Below are positions 11,767 through 24,050 of a DNA stretch of 64,000 nt, in pieces (position 1 is the stretch's first letter; every line of letters starts with the position of its first letter). Origin of the DNA: Microbotryum silenes-acaulis (lineage: Eukaryota; Basidiomycota; Microbotryomycetes; Microbotryales; Microbotryaceae); contig QPFY01000006.1 in assembly GCA_003665825.1 (NCBI GenBank), positions 496,001 through 560,000 on the forward strand. The letters are read 5' to 3'. The translations under genes were made by a program, and so were the position numbers. The notes under the pieces are model-generated. The model made no database searches, was not told the origin of the DNA, and worked only from the letters and a program-made list of their open reading frames with translations.

Positions 11767-13344
11767 AGGATGGAACGGTGCCAAGGGCGGTGCATGCTTC
11801 ACGATTTTGTACCGTGGAAAGCAGCCATCACGGTAATCGCGCAAGGTTCTCACGAATCATCTAGTTTATGTCTGAGGATCTCCAAGCGCACCCATCGAAG
11901 GTCGCGGTTAGCTTGCGCGCAGGCATCTCGCCGAGCTGAATTCAAATCATGGGGCAAGCTCAGTGGAACCTTGGTGTCGCCTAGCTCGTGGTGCAGGAAA
12001 AGCGACTTTCATTAACAAAGTGTCGAAATCTTTGAGAGCCTCAGTTTTCGATGGTCAGATCAACGATAGCATTCAAGTTGCAACATGGCCCCATCACGGC
12101 CGACGTCTGTTCTTTCTCGGGGAGTGATGACTGCGCGCGTGGGCCTTTGTGCGAGCATGCGGCGCGGCCAATTTGGGAGGCAGGTGGGATCAGCCTGACG
12201 GGGCGCTTACGGGCTTTTGCTCTTTCTCCCCCGCCCTTCCCACCTCTCAGACACGAGCGTCGCCTCCTCGTCCGCTACCGCTGACAACCGATCGTACCCG
12301 AGAGTTTATCGACTTGATTGATCGACCGTTGCTTCATACGCTCACCTACTCTGAACAGCTCGATCCCGGTGCGCGCTGTGGCGTGGTCTGCATCGCATCA
12401 TCGTTTGGCAGTGTGCGACTGACCATCGCGCGCTCTCTCTGCTGACTGCGCACCGCCGGTCTCGCCTCCCGCCTGCGCGTCGCCCTGCGCGTCGCCCACC
12501 CACGTCCTCCCACGCCAGTCGAACCAACTCCGCACGCTAGTCCGCGGGCAGGTGCAAGAGGTGCTCCCCGACCCGACCCACGGTCCTCGGCAGTGATCAA
12601 CCCCACGCGCACATCATCAACATCGACTGTGGTTACGTTGTAATACCAATCGACGAATACGCTCCCCCTCCAGTCGCCTCACACCGAGCACACCAGATCA
12701 CTTGTTTCGCTGTTCTTGGTCCTCAACGTCACACTTGGATCGGGCGGCGTCGTCGTTGCGATCACCTGTCGAAGCTTCCCCATCAGCGCCCATCGACTGA
12801 TCCGCGCTTGGCTCTGGTACTACACTAGTCTTCTCTCTCTGTGAGTCTCACATCTTATCGGGGTTGCTGTAGGTTGTGGTCTTGCTCGGGACCGGTACAC
12901 GTATAGCATCGTTGGACCGTGCCGGGGAGCCCGGGTCACCCGCCTCCGCAATGCCCAATTCGACGTGCGGAGGGGGTCCTTGCATGCCTTTGACGACGAC
13001 CGAGCAAGTGGCGAACCTCCCATCCGTCTATTTGGACCGGATCGGATCACTCTCCGCCCTCACTCGGGGCTCTGTATACTTTGTATGTGTCGCTTCGGGC
13101 GCCGCTCACCGGTATCGCGCAGCAGCTGGTCGCGTTTGATCCGTGACGACACCCCCGTCTAGCAGCAATACTGTGCCTGTGTCATCATTTGACATCAACT
13201 TGGTCATTATACACGTGCTGGACACTACGGGGACTCAAGCCATACCTTCAGTACACGCGCTAACGTCATCCTCCCAGTCTGTCCTGTGCGCAGTCCCCTT
13301 CTCTCGCTTCTTTCAAGCCGACCCGGCCGAATCACTCAATCATC
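11767..13344. other. Long intergenic region, no gene supported
   Basis: 1.58 kb between PEX14 and the C2H2 gene. Open frames are short and show no family features; 12150-12600 is GC-rich with overlapping frames on both strands. It may carry a long promoter or leader for the C2H2 gene. Confidence 0.45.
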
Positions 13345-15167
13345 ATGGCTCGCACTCTTTCGGATCGTAGCAAGGAGTCTCGTAAGCTCAGACAATCGGA
13401 CGCTATACCTCTAAAGCTACGCGTCCTGAATTCACATCACCCCCGCAGAACCAAAAACGAAGCCCATCGCTTCGTCCATGGCCTCCACCTCCACCTCCAC
13501 CTCCACCTCCACCTCGGCGCCGGTCTCCACTTCTTTTGGTTTCGCTCCTGCACCACCCACGCCCGTTTTCCAGACACCCGTTCCACTCTCACACGTCATC
13601 GAGAAGAACGTTCCCCCTGCGACTAGTGCTCATTCCGTTCAGCCGCAACCCCCGGCGCAAGCTGAGCCTCAGCCAACCGTGGGCTCTGATCAACTCGTCG
13701 TTCCTGAACAACAAGAGGCGATGTCGTTCGACCTACCTTCTCCTTTCATGAGACCGCACGAGATTGAGGACCAAGCCGAGGAAGCGGAGGTTGAAGGCTT
13801 GGTGCTTGCTCGGGTTGATAATATAGCGAAGACTAGTGGGGTCAAGGGGGGGCGCAAGAAGTCGGTAGGGTCTTTGGGTACGACTACAAAGGCTCGTGGG
13901 ACGGGAGTGAAGGTTACGAATGCGAAAAGGGGTAAGGCGAAGGCGATCATGGCGAAGCAAGGTGCTAGTATAGGTAATCATCCGAATCCGAGCCCGGCCG
14001 CGGCGAGAGGACGTGGACGTGGACGTGGACGCGGTGCCAAGGCCGTCGTGGGGAAGAGAGGGGCGACGAGCGCTGGTCCTGCTACGAAAGTTGGTTCGTC
14101 GACCAAGGCAACTGCGGCGAAGAATGATAAAGCGAAAAAGGTCGAGGCTGTGCCAGCGCAGGAAGTGGTACCGCAAGCGACGACGAGTGCCGCTCCGGCA
14201 GTGACGACGATAGCGACTCCGGCAGCGGCGGCGATAGAGGCGACTCCAGCAGCGGCGGAACAACCTGTCGCCGTCGCCGAGACAGAGATGCAAATCCAAG
14301 GGCGTAGCAAGCGAGCTCGACGGGTCGAGCCGGGTCGTTATGCCGAACCGGCGTCGCCTCCTCCGAAGAAGATGAAGCTTGGCAAGGGCCCGAAAAAGGG
14401 GAGGAAGCGCAAGTTTGATGATGATGAGGATGATGAGGATAAGAAGCGTTATGTGAGTGTTCACGAACGGTGATGGGGGTCTTTTGGTTCGATCATATGA
14501 CTGATTGAGGGTTTTCTTCTTTTGGTCGATAGGTCTGCACTCAACCGGGGTGCGACAAGTCTTTCGCGAGAAACTTCAACTTGAACGCCCACCTCGACAC
14601 CCATCGAGGAATTCGTGATTGTGAGTCTATCGATGCTGGCTTTTGTCCCCTTGATGTATCGAGAGCGTTTTGACTCTGAGCTGACCCTGGATCTGGATGG
14701 CTAAAAAATCATCAGACGCCTGCCACGAGTGCGGCAAGCTCTTCTCACGGCGCCACGACTGCACGCGCCATTGCGTCGCCGTGCACAACGTTGATCGTGA
14801 AACGGGTAAACTGGAAGTGCTTCGCGTGACGCCTGAACGAGCGCCGCATCAGAAACCGGGCGTGCAGAGGCAGCCGTCCCCTTTTGCGACTAGTGAGGCG
14901 TGGGCGAATAGTGGGTTGGTCGCGGCTCGAGCGAGTGGGGCGGGCGCGAGGAAGAGGAAGAGTAATGCCTTGAACGAGGGGAAGGAGGGACCTCCGAAGG
15001 CCAAGAAGGGGAAGAAGGTGGCGGGGAAGGGAAAGGCCAAGACGGGTGGGGGGAAGGCGGCGCAGAGGTTCAAGAGGAACGCCCCGAATGGGCATGGTTC
15101 ACAGGCGGGGTTCAAGACGACGGGGTTGCCGATTAGGGGGAGGCCGAGGAAGGCTTTGGCTGCTTGA
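13345..15167 (+). CDS. C2H2 zinc-finger protein with AT-hook motifs
   Basis: Predicted 526-residue nuclear DNA-binding protein. Exons 13345-13381, 13449-14452, 14533-14620, 14716-15167. After a Ser/Thr- and Ala-rich N-terminus comes an RG-repeat patch (RGRGRGRGRG, near residue 195) and basic nuclear-localisation-like stretches (GRSKRARRV, KKGRKRKF). Two tandem C2H2 fingers follow: CTQPGCDKSFARNFNLNAH with H at +4, and CHECGKLFSRRHDCTRH ending HCVAVH. The first is split from the second by intron 3. The C-terminus ends in an AT-hook-like IRGRPRKA. Probably a transcription factor; targets are not readable. Confidence 0.82.
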
Positions 15168-15630
15168 GGTCGGAGGGGGGAGCTGATTGATGAGTGGCGT
15201 GTGTGCGTTGCGCTTCGAGGTGAGTTGCTTGCGATGGAAGGCAGAGATGGTGGTTCTTCCGGCTCGATGTCGGGATTTTGATTGTGAATTGTGGGTGCAT
15301 GTGTTGTGGTTTGCTCATAATATGGGGTGTGATTTTTATCCTTGAACATTATTCCGTGTATGATCGTTCCGGCTTGATGTAATCACGTCACTAGATGCTG
15401 CGAGTGGGTTTTTTTTTTAGTGGTCGTGTGAGCATAGGCCTCGTCGTTTCTAATCGGAAGCGAGTCGATCGGGCAATGTTAATGCGCCTCAAAGCGCGCT
15501 AAATTAGTCGCCAGGCGCGTGTATGACCGCTTGCTCTCTTTCACTCTCACACTCAGCCTGCGCGCACGCACACCGCGACCTCTCGCACGCACACGCACAC
15601 GCCCAGCTACCCTACACCCCAGCATCGATC
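15168..15630. other. Intergenic, nothing recognised
   Basis: 3' flank of the C2H2 gene and pyrimidine/CA-rich leader of the FHA gene (CACACGCACACG tract at 15575-15602). Confidence 0.5.
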
Positions 15631-18600
15631 ATGCCATCACCACCACCAAGACCCAGTACAACAACCTCTACCCCTGCCGCCGAAGCGGAGTTTGAGACTA
15701 CTACTACGCTCGCTGACTCGTTCGAGGAGCTCACCACAGACGGCCCAAGTGGTGCTCGTCCTACGCCATCGACCGTCTCAGCCGCCGCCACCGCATCCGT
15801 GCCCGCGACGACGGCCAAGATCAATGGTCTAGGATTGGAAGGGGGAATCGTGACGAGCTCAGCTTCCAATGTACTGTTATCCCACGGAACCGAATTGGAA
15901 TCCGAATCGGGATCGGGATCGGGATCGGGATCGGGAACGACAACGACAACGGGAACGACAACGGGAACGACAACGGGAACGACAACGACGCAGCCGACCT
16001 CGTCCTCGAGCCTCAGCAGCGGTGGAATCGCTTCTGGCTCATCTTTAGCCCCACCCACAGTAGCAGGCTCAGCGACGACGACGACTACAGCTGTGCCGGC
16101 GGTCAATGTTGATGCTACGCCGCAGGTCGCGATGAATAATGCTCAGGGGGGTGTGGGCTCTTCACCACGTGAGTTCTTGGCGAAGGGCGGGAGGGAGATG
16201 GGCGAGAGAGAAGATGCCAGTCAGCCGGCGTGTCAGCTGGTGTGACGAGATGCACGGTGGTGCTGGTTGTGATGTCGATGGGGGTATTGCAGGCTGACGT
16301 ATCGCCTCTTCCCGTTGTCAACCTGGCCCCCTGTCTCCCTCTTTCCCCTATCTCGACTACCACCACCAGCCTACACCACTCGCAAGCAACAACCGGCGAG
16401 GACACTGGGCACGAGTCAATCCAACTCGGCCTTTTCGTCACTCGACGCTTCTTCCTCGTCCCCGTCCGGGTTAGCGATCCCCACACCCGCAGGCAAACCC
16501 ATCGCCTCAACCTCGACCGCCCCGACGGTTCCGACCTTGAACCCCGCCTCCTCCCTCTCCGCTCCACCACTACTTCCCTCTCCTCCAGCAGCCCCTGCCC
16601 CACCGATCCTCACGTCCTCTACACCCCCACCCTACCCAGCTCTACACCTCCTCCCTTTGAACGAAACGTTCGTACCGAAACAAATCTCACTCTACCCCCC
16701 TGGTCAGAGAATCAAGATTGGTCGACAGACGAACGCCAAGACGATCCCGAATGGTACGAATGGCTACTTTGATTCAAAAGTGTTGAGTAGGATGCATGCC
16801 GAGGTTTGGGCCGAGGATGGCAAGGTTCGTTAGGCTTTCGGGCGATTCCGGCTCCGCGAATCCGAAATCGAAATCATAGGCTGGGGGTTAGCAGTACTGA
16901 TCAAATGACCTTGGGGGGGTTTGGGCGAGCGCGCAGGTTCTTATCAAGGACGTCAAGAGTTCTAATGGTACTTTTATTGATGGTCAACGACTATCACCCG
17001 AGGCTGCGGAGAGCGATGTATTTGAACTTCGAACGGGTGTCACCGTCGTAAGTAGTCCAAGCTCGGGAGCGAGCTCACGCATTCACAAGCGGGAGAGGAG
17101 GCTGATGGTTTTTTTTGGTTTTTTTTTCACGTTCAACGTTCAGGAATTCGGTATCGACATCGTCAGCGATGATGGCAAGTCGATCGTGCATCACAAGGTC
17201 TCGGCCAAGGTGTTGGTCGTCATGAACGCCGAAGATGCTCAAGCCAGTTCTCGGTGCGTTGTCGCGGAGACGAGTCTATGGAAGCAGTTCTCTACGTTGA
17301 AAGCTGAGCCTGATCCGATTGGGACCATTTTTTTACAGCGAGTTCAATAATTGGTACCGCTACATTGAACAACAACCGGCGCAAAGACGAGGGATGCGTC
17401 AGATCGGTACCGGCGCCCTTGGTGGCAATTCGCTCATGGGCGGTGGTGGTGGCGCGCAGCACCAGAACGCGCTCAACATTGATCATTTCTTAGGAAAGCT
17501 GCAGACCGAGCTCGCCAAATCGCGCGAGACGGGATCGCACCTCACCGAAGTTTCGACTACTCTCAATGACGTACAGGATACGTTGGGGGGTGGAGTCGCG
17601 AATGCACCTTTACCACCTCCTGGTACTTCGGCGGCGTTGTTCTCGAGGGGTTTGACCAATGGGCAGGTTAATGCTCAACAACAGGCTTTGGCGCATCAAC
17701 AACATACGCAATCGATTACGCAGTTGCAGAATCAGTTACAGGAAACGCAACAATCCCTTGCGGATCACGTGGGCAAGATGAAGGATCTCGAGGGGCTCTT
17801 GGCTGAGCACGAGGCGATGAAGAGGGAGGTCGGCTCGTTGCGAAGGCAGATGGAGACGGACGTCGGTGCGGTGCATCTTGCGAGGAGTGGACCTGATGGG
17901 GATACGTTGCCCCCTTCTGCGAGTGAGCGAGGAGGGAGGGAAAGTCCGATCGCGGCGATGTTGGAGGCGCAGGATCGGGCGGACCGCGAACGCGACCAAG
18001 TGCACGACGACGTCGTCGACGACGACGACGATGATGCAAGAAGTGTTGTATCGGTCGATACGGTCGTCGGAGGTTCTTCGGGTCGACTTAACGGACGAGC
18101 GACGTCGAAACGCTCTCAAGGCGACGCGACGAGGGAAGCCGAGCTGCAGGAGCAAAACGCGCGCTTGAGCGGTCGTCTTGATCAACTTGCGTCCGAGTTG
18201 GACGAAGCGATCAAATTGGGACAGTCGCTGCGCTCGCAGCAGGAACAAGCCGCGACGACGATCCGGAAACTCGAGCAGCTCATCTCTGGCTTGGAGAAAA
18301 AGGTCGAGCGACAGACCGAAGCTGCGATCAATTCCTCACGGGCTGTTCCTACCGGCGCTGCCGGTGTTGACGAGAAGAAGCTTGGCGATCGGCTCGAGAG
18401 TCGGTGGATGGGCTGGAAGGAAATGTTTGAAAAGAGTTGGGAACGGGAGAAGAGGGATTGGCAGGTCGAACATGACAAGTTGAAGGTCGCCGTGCAGGAA
18501 TGGGAGGAACGGAGGAGGGCTTCGTCCAGCGATGATGAGGATCAGGACGCGGCTTCGGTCGGTCGGACAGCGGATGGCTCGGCGGCTGTTGCGGGTGCGG

Positions 18601-19218
18601 CGGCGGGCGTCGCGGGTACGATCGCTACGATCAAGTCCAAGAAGAAGGCCAAGCGGAGACGGATGAACGTCGCTATCCCTTCATCGTCGCCCGGGGCGGA
18701 TGATGTCATTAGATCGAAAGGTCTAGCAACACCGGCGACCTCGAATTTACCGCCTTTGTCATCTCTCGCCAAATCGTCGTCGAGCTCGTCCGGTCCAAAT
18801 CGGTTAACAACTCTCGCCAAGAGCTCGCACATTGACGATGCCGCGAGCGACTCTGATTCGACGATCGGCAGTCGAGGGACGATGTATGACGCAACGGGTG
18901 AAGCGACGATCAAACGCGGGCAGAGGAGTGGGGTCTCTGAGTGGGTGGGTGGGGAAAAGGGTGGTGTCGAAGGTGCGACGGGTCGGAGTGCGGCGACGCC
19001 GTATGGCGGGGGAAGGAGGTTCAATGATCAAGGGTCCGGAGGTGTAATTATTGTGAGTACCGAGATTGAACTCGTATTTGTGCCAGTCGCTGGTGTTGAT
19101 TAGGCTTCTTTTGTATTGCCGGCTCACACAGATTCAGCAAAAGCACGTCACGTCCGCCGTCGTTGTCGTCGTCGGCGTGCTCACCGCCATGGCCGTATCG
19201 CTCAAGCTGAAAGAGTAG
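15631..19218 (+). CDS. Tail-anchored FHA/coiled-coil protein (SLMAP/Far9/Vps64 type)
   Basis: Predicted 1004-residue protein. Exons 15631-16168, 16370-16824, 16937-17047, 17144-17253, 17339-19052, 19132-19218. A disordered Ser/Thr-rich N-terminus, including GSGSGSG and TTTGTTTG runs, leads to an FHA domain (IKIGRQTNAK, LSRMHAEVW, KDVKSSNGTFIDGQRL). Then come LVVMNAEDA, a long coiled-coil region and a C-terminal membrane anchor (SAVVVVVGVLTAMAVSL followed by KLKE). That order matches fungal Far9/Far10/Vps64 and animal SLMAP, STRIPAK subunits anchored at the ER or nuclear envelope. FHA domains bind phosphothreonine. The anchor lies in its own last exon. The acceptor at 16369 was preferred because nearer ones give a stop. 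Confidence 0.85.
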
Positions 19219-20156
19219 TTTGCAATCGTCTTTCCTTTTTACGAGGTTTTTTCAGTCGCACCCAGGAAGAAGAGTGCACTTTGGTTTTTTTTTCCTTCTT
19301 CTCTCTTTCCTTTGCGCGTTCCCAAGACTTTGTTTTTCTTGATGATGACGACCCTATACTTCTTCTGAGGGAATGAAATGCACTTGGATTGAAAGAACAG
19401 GGTTACATTTGCGACCGTTGAGATGGTGGGACGGACGGGACAAGTCGTCAGCGGATACGTGAGCGATTTCGAGATCAGCGCCTTGAAGCTCGTCCGGCCT
19501 TGGAGCTTGGGGATTGACCGAAAAGCGCTTATATTTCCGGGGCGAAAGGGTTCTATAAATTTCCATGTGCTCACGAGTAGGTCTTTTTTCAAATCGGCGC
19601 GTAGGAATTGACTTATTAAACGACAACGACAAGTAGGACCCGAAAGGAGTCGTTCTTCCACGTTCGCTGAGTAGTCTCAAGTAAAAGTTGTGCAGTTGAG
19701 TACAGAAGTAAGCAGTCAGTAGTGACTATAGGGAATTGCGAAAAAAAGTCGTTTCCGAATGTTGGACTGCGTGAGAGTGGGATATAGTCTTTTTTTGGGA
19801 CGAGTGTTCAAAAGAGAGAGAAAAAAACCCCGTCCAGGTCGAGCCAAAATTTATTCAGGAAATTTGAAGCATAGCTTTGAACTAAAGGAGTAAGTTTCAA
19901 GACGCTCTTTCGATCTTCACATGATACCCCTCAGTAGACTAGCTTGTGTCAAAGCAAAAGTCAAATTTAAACCGAGTATACGTAACAGAAAACAACGCGA
20001 TCAAAACCCAATGTTCAGTGCAAAAGATCTCGCATCGTACCCCAAACTCTTTCCAATCTAATCGTATACCACATCCCTTCTCTTCCCACTCCAAGCAAAA
20101 TCCTCCTTACTGCTCTCGTCGATGGTGGGGTGTAGATGTTTTTTTTGTGATTTGAT
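19219..20156. other. Intergenic between converging FHA and COX6 genes
   Basis: About 0.94 kb of 3' flanks with T-rich and A-rich runs (for example near 19285 and 19825). Short frames on both strands show no family signature. No RNA gene recognised. Confidence 0.5.
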
Positions 20157-21322
20157 CTAGTTCCCGTAGAGCTCCTCCTTGAGTAAGACGCCGAGCTCCT
20201 TACGCAAGGGGGCGGTCTCGGTGACGTAGGCTTGGTATTGGGTCGCGTTCTCCGTCTTTTCCTCTGTTGAATCGTAGGACGGTGGGCCGGCCCGGCGTAG
20301 AGGGTAGGGGTCGGGAAGGGCGGTAGGCGAAGTTGCGGTACGTGGGAAAGTGGAGGTGCAGAGTAGCATTCAAGGGGGGGTCGGAAATGGTACATATCGC
20401 AGCGCGGCACATGAAGGACGGAGGAGACGAGAGAGAGAAAAGGTAGGCGGGCACGATCAGAACAGTTCGTGGGAGGACAACAGTATGAATCGAAGGGACT
20501 GACTCAATCCCTCGAAAATTCGGACGGCGGTCGAGTAGTCGTTCACTCGGCGAGCGGCCTTGAGCGCCTCCTCGACAACTGCAAGAGGCGGAAAGCGCAT
20601 TCGGGCGGACAAGTTGGGGAGGAGGAGGTTGAGAGAGTCAGTTTTGAGTTCTCCGGAGCATTCAGTGCTGTGCAGATGTTTCGTGAGGTCGTTCCCGCGG
20701 TTATGATCGGGTGGGCGAGGCAAGGATCGAAGTGGTATGATCCACATCGCGCTAGGCGCTCGGCGAGGTGCTTTGATCGTCGCACTCGACGACGAGTTGT
20801 ACGCCAAAGTCGATCTTTGATCCTGTAGGTGATGTCGATGTTGGAATCCGGTTGCGAGCTTGTCCTCGACGCGGGCCGGACCGCCCTACCGCCCTACCGC
20901 CCTACCGCCCTACCGCCCTACCGCCCTACCGCCCTTCCCACACGACGACGACGCCACCCGCCCTACGAGGCGCTAAACGACTGCGGTAGCCTGCCCATAC
21001 CCAGGTCGATTATGTACTGACCCTGTGGGGAAGGCACCAAGTCGTACGCGAAGCAATTGTTGAGTCCGCGTTGGAGCTCGAACAGGTCCTGCGCGTGGGC
21101 GAAGAAGTCGGCGTAGCGGCGGTTGAAGGACTCGTAGTCCTCTGCGGCGGCGTGCGACGAGTGGCGCACTGCGTTGACGGTCAGAGGGGTGGGTTTGGGA
21201 GTGCGGAGTGGTCGCGCGGAACGGATCGGATCGGGATCGGTGCGACAGAGTCATAGGTTCCGGGTGGTACAGGCGAGTGGGGCACGTCGAGAGTAGGGCA
21301 TGGGGGAAGGAAAGCAGACGGG

Positions 21323-21366
<44 letters not shown>

Positions 21367-21516
21367 TCTTTGTAGGATGATACTCCCTCGGCGTGCGGTT
21401 CTGTTCTCTGTCTCTCTCGACAACGTACCGGCCAACGGAGCGACGAGCGACCGTTGCTGGCGAGCGACCGTCAGCAGAGGTCGGGACGAGCAGCGGAGCG
21501 TGTAAAGGCCGAACAT
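20157..21516 (-). CDS. COX6: Cytochrome c oxidase subunit 6 (COX5A-type)
   Basis: Predicted 138-residue nuclear-encoded subunit of mitochondrial complex IV. Exons 21516-21429, 21168-21022, 20578-20504 and 20263-20157 are all phase 1 at internal junctions. The first exon is a basic mitochondrial presequence (LRCSSRPLLTVARQQRS). The mature part shows EDYESFNRRYADFF, DLFELQRGLNNCFAYDLVP, VVEEALKAARRVNDYSTAV, FEGLKEK and LRKELGVLLKEELYG, a near-diagnostic COX6/COX5A series. Introns 1 and 2 each carry a short tandem repeat. The gene is divergent from uL10m across 280 bp. Confidence 0.95.
20881..20936. repeat. 8-bp tandem repeat in COX6 intron 2
   Basis: Seven copies of CCGCCCTA (the last ends CCGCCCTT), inside the 443-bp second intron of COX6. 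Confidence 0.95.
21326..21366. repeat. 7-bp tandem repeat in COX6 intron 1
   Basis: Six copies of GGTCAGC (the last lacks its final base). On the transcribed strand the unit reads GCTGACC, which contains the fungal branch-point-like word CTGAC. Confidence 0.95.
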
Positions 21517-21796
21517 GCGGGTCGTGATGGGCGCTGGTGGGGTTGGTGGGGTTGGTGGGGTTGGTGGGAGGAGTGGGTGCGGCGTACAAAGCTGAGCGCA
21601 GGCCGGCACGGGCGGGCGGCTGGGCAGGGCTGGGCATGAAGCAGGCAAAGTCACAAAGCATAGATTCGCAGTTTGGGATTAGGTTTCGAACTAATAGGCG
21701 CAGACAGCAGTGGCAATTTTTAATTTCGACCGTTTCCCTCGATCCCCGCTTCATCTGAGCTCCATCCACGGGCACACCCTGCATCGCACCGCAACG
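21517..21796. promoter_or_regulatory. Bidirectional promoter region, COX6 / uL10m
   Basis: 280 bp separate the two divergent ATGs, and both products go to mitochondria. It includes three tandem GGTTGGTGG units (21541-21567). No TATA box or known factor site was identified. A shared promoter is inferred from geometry only. Confidence 0.5.
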
Positions 21797-22621
21797 ATGC
21801 CAAGGATAGGAACAAGAATCAGAATCATTCGCGCACTCGTCGTCACCCCATCCCACACGAGCACCTCCCTCGCCCGAGCCTACGCAACCGCGGCCCACTC
21901 CACTTGCTCCTCCTCTTCCCCTTCCTCAGCGCATACTCCACCACCCCCCACCCACGCTCGAACACGTGCCCTCCCCGCTCGAAAACAACTCTTGTACGCC
22001 TCCCACGCGAACCTACTCACCTCGAACGAGGTCGTACTTTTCCTACGTCAAGCCGACTTTACGGCGCACGAATACAACACGTTAAGGACCCAATTGACCA
22101 CGCTAACCGGAACCGAACCACAATTCACGTATACGTTGACCGTATTGAGACCGGGTTTGCTATCGGCCCTGTTGAGGGATTCAACTTTGGTGCAAGCGAT
22201 CGAAGCGAATTTTTTGGCCAAGGATTCTCATACCAAAGGAGCTTTGAGCGTTCTCACCGCCAAGACATTCGATCCGCCCACGCTGAAACAAGTGATCAAG
22301 TTGGTCAATACGTATTCGGCATTACCCTTCGCGAATCAACCCCCCACGGAGGCGGCAAAGGGCATTCCGGAACCAACCCCGGAAAGGTTGAGGATCCTTT
22401 CGGCTTTGGCCGAGAGCAAGGCGATCGAGCAGGAGCGTGTCAAGGGTCTAGCCGACTTGCCGAATTTGCATACCTTGCGCGCTCAGTTGGTGGGCTGGTT
22501 GTCGAGTCCGGCGGGGAGGATGGTGGGTGTCTTGGGAGCGCGCGCCGACGAGGTCAAGAGGACCTTGCAGGGCTTTCAGTTGGGGTTGCAGGAAAAGCAG
22601 GAGCCAGCGAACAAGGAGTAG
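21797..22621 (+). CDS. Mitochondrial ribosomal protein uL10m
   Basis: Predicted 274-residue single-exon protein of the mitochondrial large ribosomal subunit, where L10 anchors the L7/L12 stalk. It opens with an arginine-rich, acid-poor targeting sequence (IGTRIRIIRALVV, then SLARAYATAAH). The core has LTSNEVVLFLRQADFTAHEY, LTVLRPGLLSALLRD and the uL10-like C-terminal element LSSPAGRMVGVLGARADEV. The start is the first ATG after an in-frame leader and begins the presequence. The family call rests on these motifs and on its pairing with COX6; another mitochondrial protein is possible. Confidence 0.62.
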   Translation: MPRIGTRIRIIRALVVTPSHTSTSLARAYATAAHSTCSSSSPSSAHTPPPPTHARTRALPARKQLLYASHANLLTSNEVVLFLRQADFTAHEYNTLRTQLTTLTGTEPQFTYTLTVLRPGLLSALLRDSTLVQAIEANFLAKDSHTKGALSVLTAKTFDPPTLKQVIKLVNTYSALPFANQPPTEAAKGIPEPTPERLRILSALAESKAIEQERVKGLADLPNLHTLRAQLVGWLSSPAGRMVGVLGARADEVKRTLQGFQLGLQEKQEPANKE

Positions 22622-22740
22622 CGCGTGGAAATTCAATATCATGGGTTCAAGTTGATGGGGGAGAGCAAGCAACTTTTCTGCTCGGATCGGATCGAATCGC
22701 AGTCCAGCTGAGGTGACCCGATTGAACAGCCGCAAGAGAA

Positions 22741-24050
22741 CACTCTGTAGTCGACAATTGCTATTGTTGATCTACCGCACGCCGAGTCGATCGGGACCTT
22801 CTCATTTGTTTTTACTCGTCGTTGTGAGTGGTGCCGAGCTCGACCGGCCAGGACCCGCCCCGTGCGACGCCGCAGCGATTCGAGCTTGGTCGGGTGTCGT
22901 TTCATTGCTTCAACCACCCGACGGTAGGGCTTGTAGTTGCGCTCGCTATCCAGTCGAACGTCCCGTCCACCAGGGGTTTGGAATGTCGTGGCGGTGTCGA
23001 CAAGCCCAGCCCACTCGGGATGGTCGAGCACCGATACGACCACTCCCTCGTCGTTTTCGAACGCTTTCGCATGAGGAACACAGAACGGCAGATAGCCTTT
23101 GGTGTTTCCAGGTGCGTAATGAGGTATGCTGATGATCGAGCAGATCAAGCACGAAGCGAGGCCTCTTGCTCCCACGAGGTTTCCAAGGGCTGCTTGCTCC
23201 AGCTTGTCGGCTATGCAAGCCACGATCCTGTCTCTGCAAAGCACGTGCCTGTCCCGAGCGGCTGAAAAGGATGAACGCTCCCCTCCGAAGATGTGAAGCT
23301 GTTGACAAAATGTTTCGAGGAATGACTGCTCGTCTTTGGGTTTCTGAGGGCCGTTCACGGAGATGACAAAGTGCGATGATAGCTTCCAACGAAGTTCGGG
23401 GGGCAGGGTCATGGGTATCACCCCAGAGATGTGGGCGTTGACCTTGCGATTGGCGTTGGAGTGCGCGAGCACTTCGGTTCCATCGGAGAAGGTTGCAAGA
23501 GGGATGTCATCCGGCTTGAGATCGCCGTTTGCGTAAAGCGTCCGTGCGTGTAAGCCGTCGACCCATCGCCTCACGACCGGGTAAGAGCCCGAGCCACCTG
23601 ACGCCTTGTGCAAGTCGACGACCTCGTCGCTCGGCTTAGCATTGGCGAGGGTAGGGCCGATTACTGGGTGTGCACGAAGCGCGTTAACAAAAGGGGCGGG
23701 GTCATGAAAGCGCTGCGTTGACCGTTCAATCTTCTCGCCATTCTTGCCCAGCGTGAAACGTTTCTCGCGGCACCCCCGCGTCGGACACTCCTCAAGATCT
23801 TGGAGTCTTTTGGCGCCATAGGACAGGCAACCTTTGGGGCACTTGCCGATATCCAAAGTTCTGAAGCCGGTGAGATGTCGTATCGCTCGGACCATTTTGT
23901 ACTCGGACATGTTGTTGAGGTCGGCGTCGTGGAAGGTGTAGGTGCGCAGTGAGGTTAGTCCAAGCGTCCCTCAAAAGCGATCCCCGGCGGCCAGTCCGGT
24001 CAAACATTACAGTAAGTAACTTGTTGCCGGGATCACGTTGGAACCTCAAG
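22741..24050 (-). mobile_element. Tnp2/CACTA-like transposase relic
   Basis: A frame open for about 1.2 kb (from about 23970 down to 22740) reads like the N-terminal half of fungal Tnp2-type transposases: HDADLNNMSEYKMVRAI, GKCPKGCLSYG, a CPTRGC pair and VNGPQKPKDEQSFLE. It then runs into the 3' flank of uL10m and stops, so the C-terminal half is missing. The upstream part near 24050-24200 may hold earlier exon pieces. No terminal repeats were found. It is probably a truncated, dead CACTA-type fragment. Confidence 0.55.

Noticed and set aside
13733..14464. 243-codon minus-strand open frame
   Set aside because: Antisense to the C2H2 gene; Arg/Leu-rich composition is the mirror of its Ala/Lys-rich coding sequence.
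15894..15990. GGGATC and ACGGGAACGACA repeats as a separate satellite
   Set aside because: They lie in frame in exon 1 of the FHA gene and encode Gly/Ser and Thr/Gly runs.
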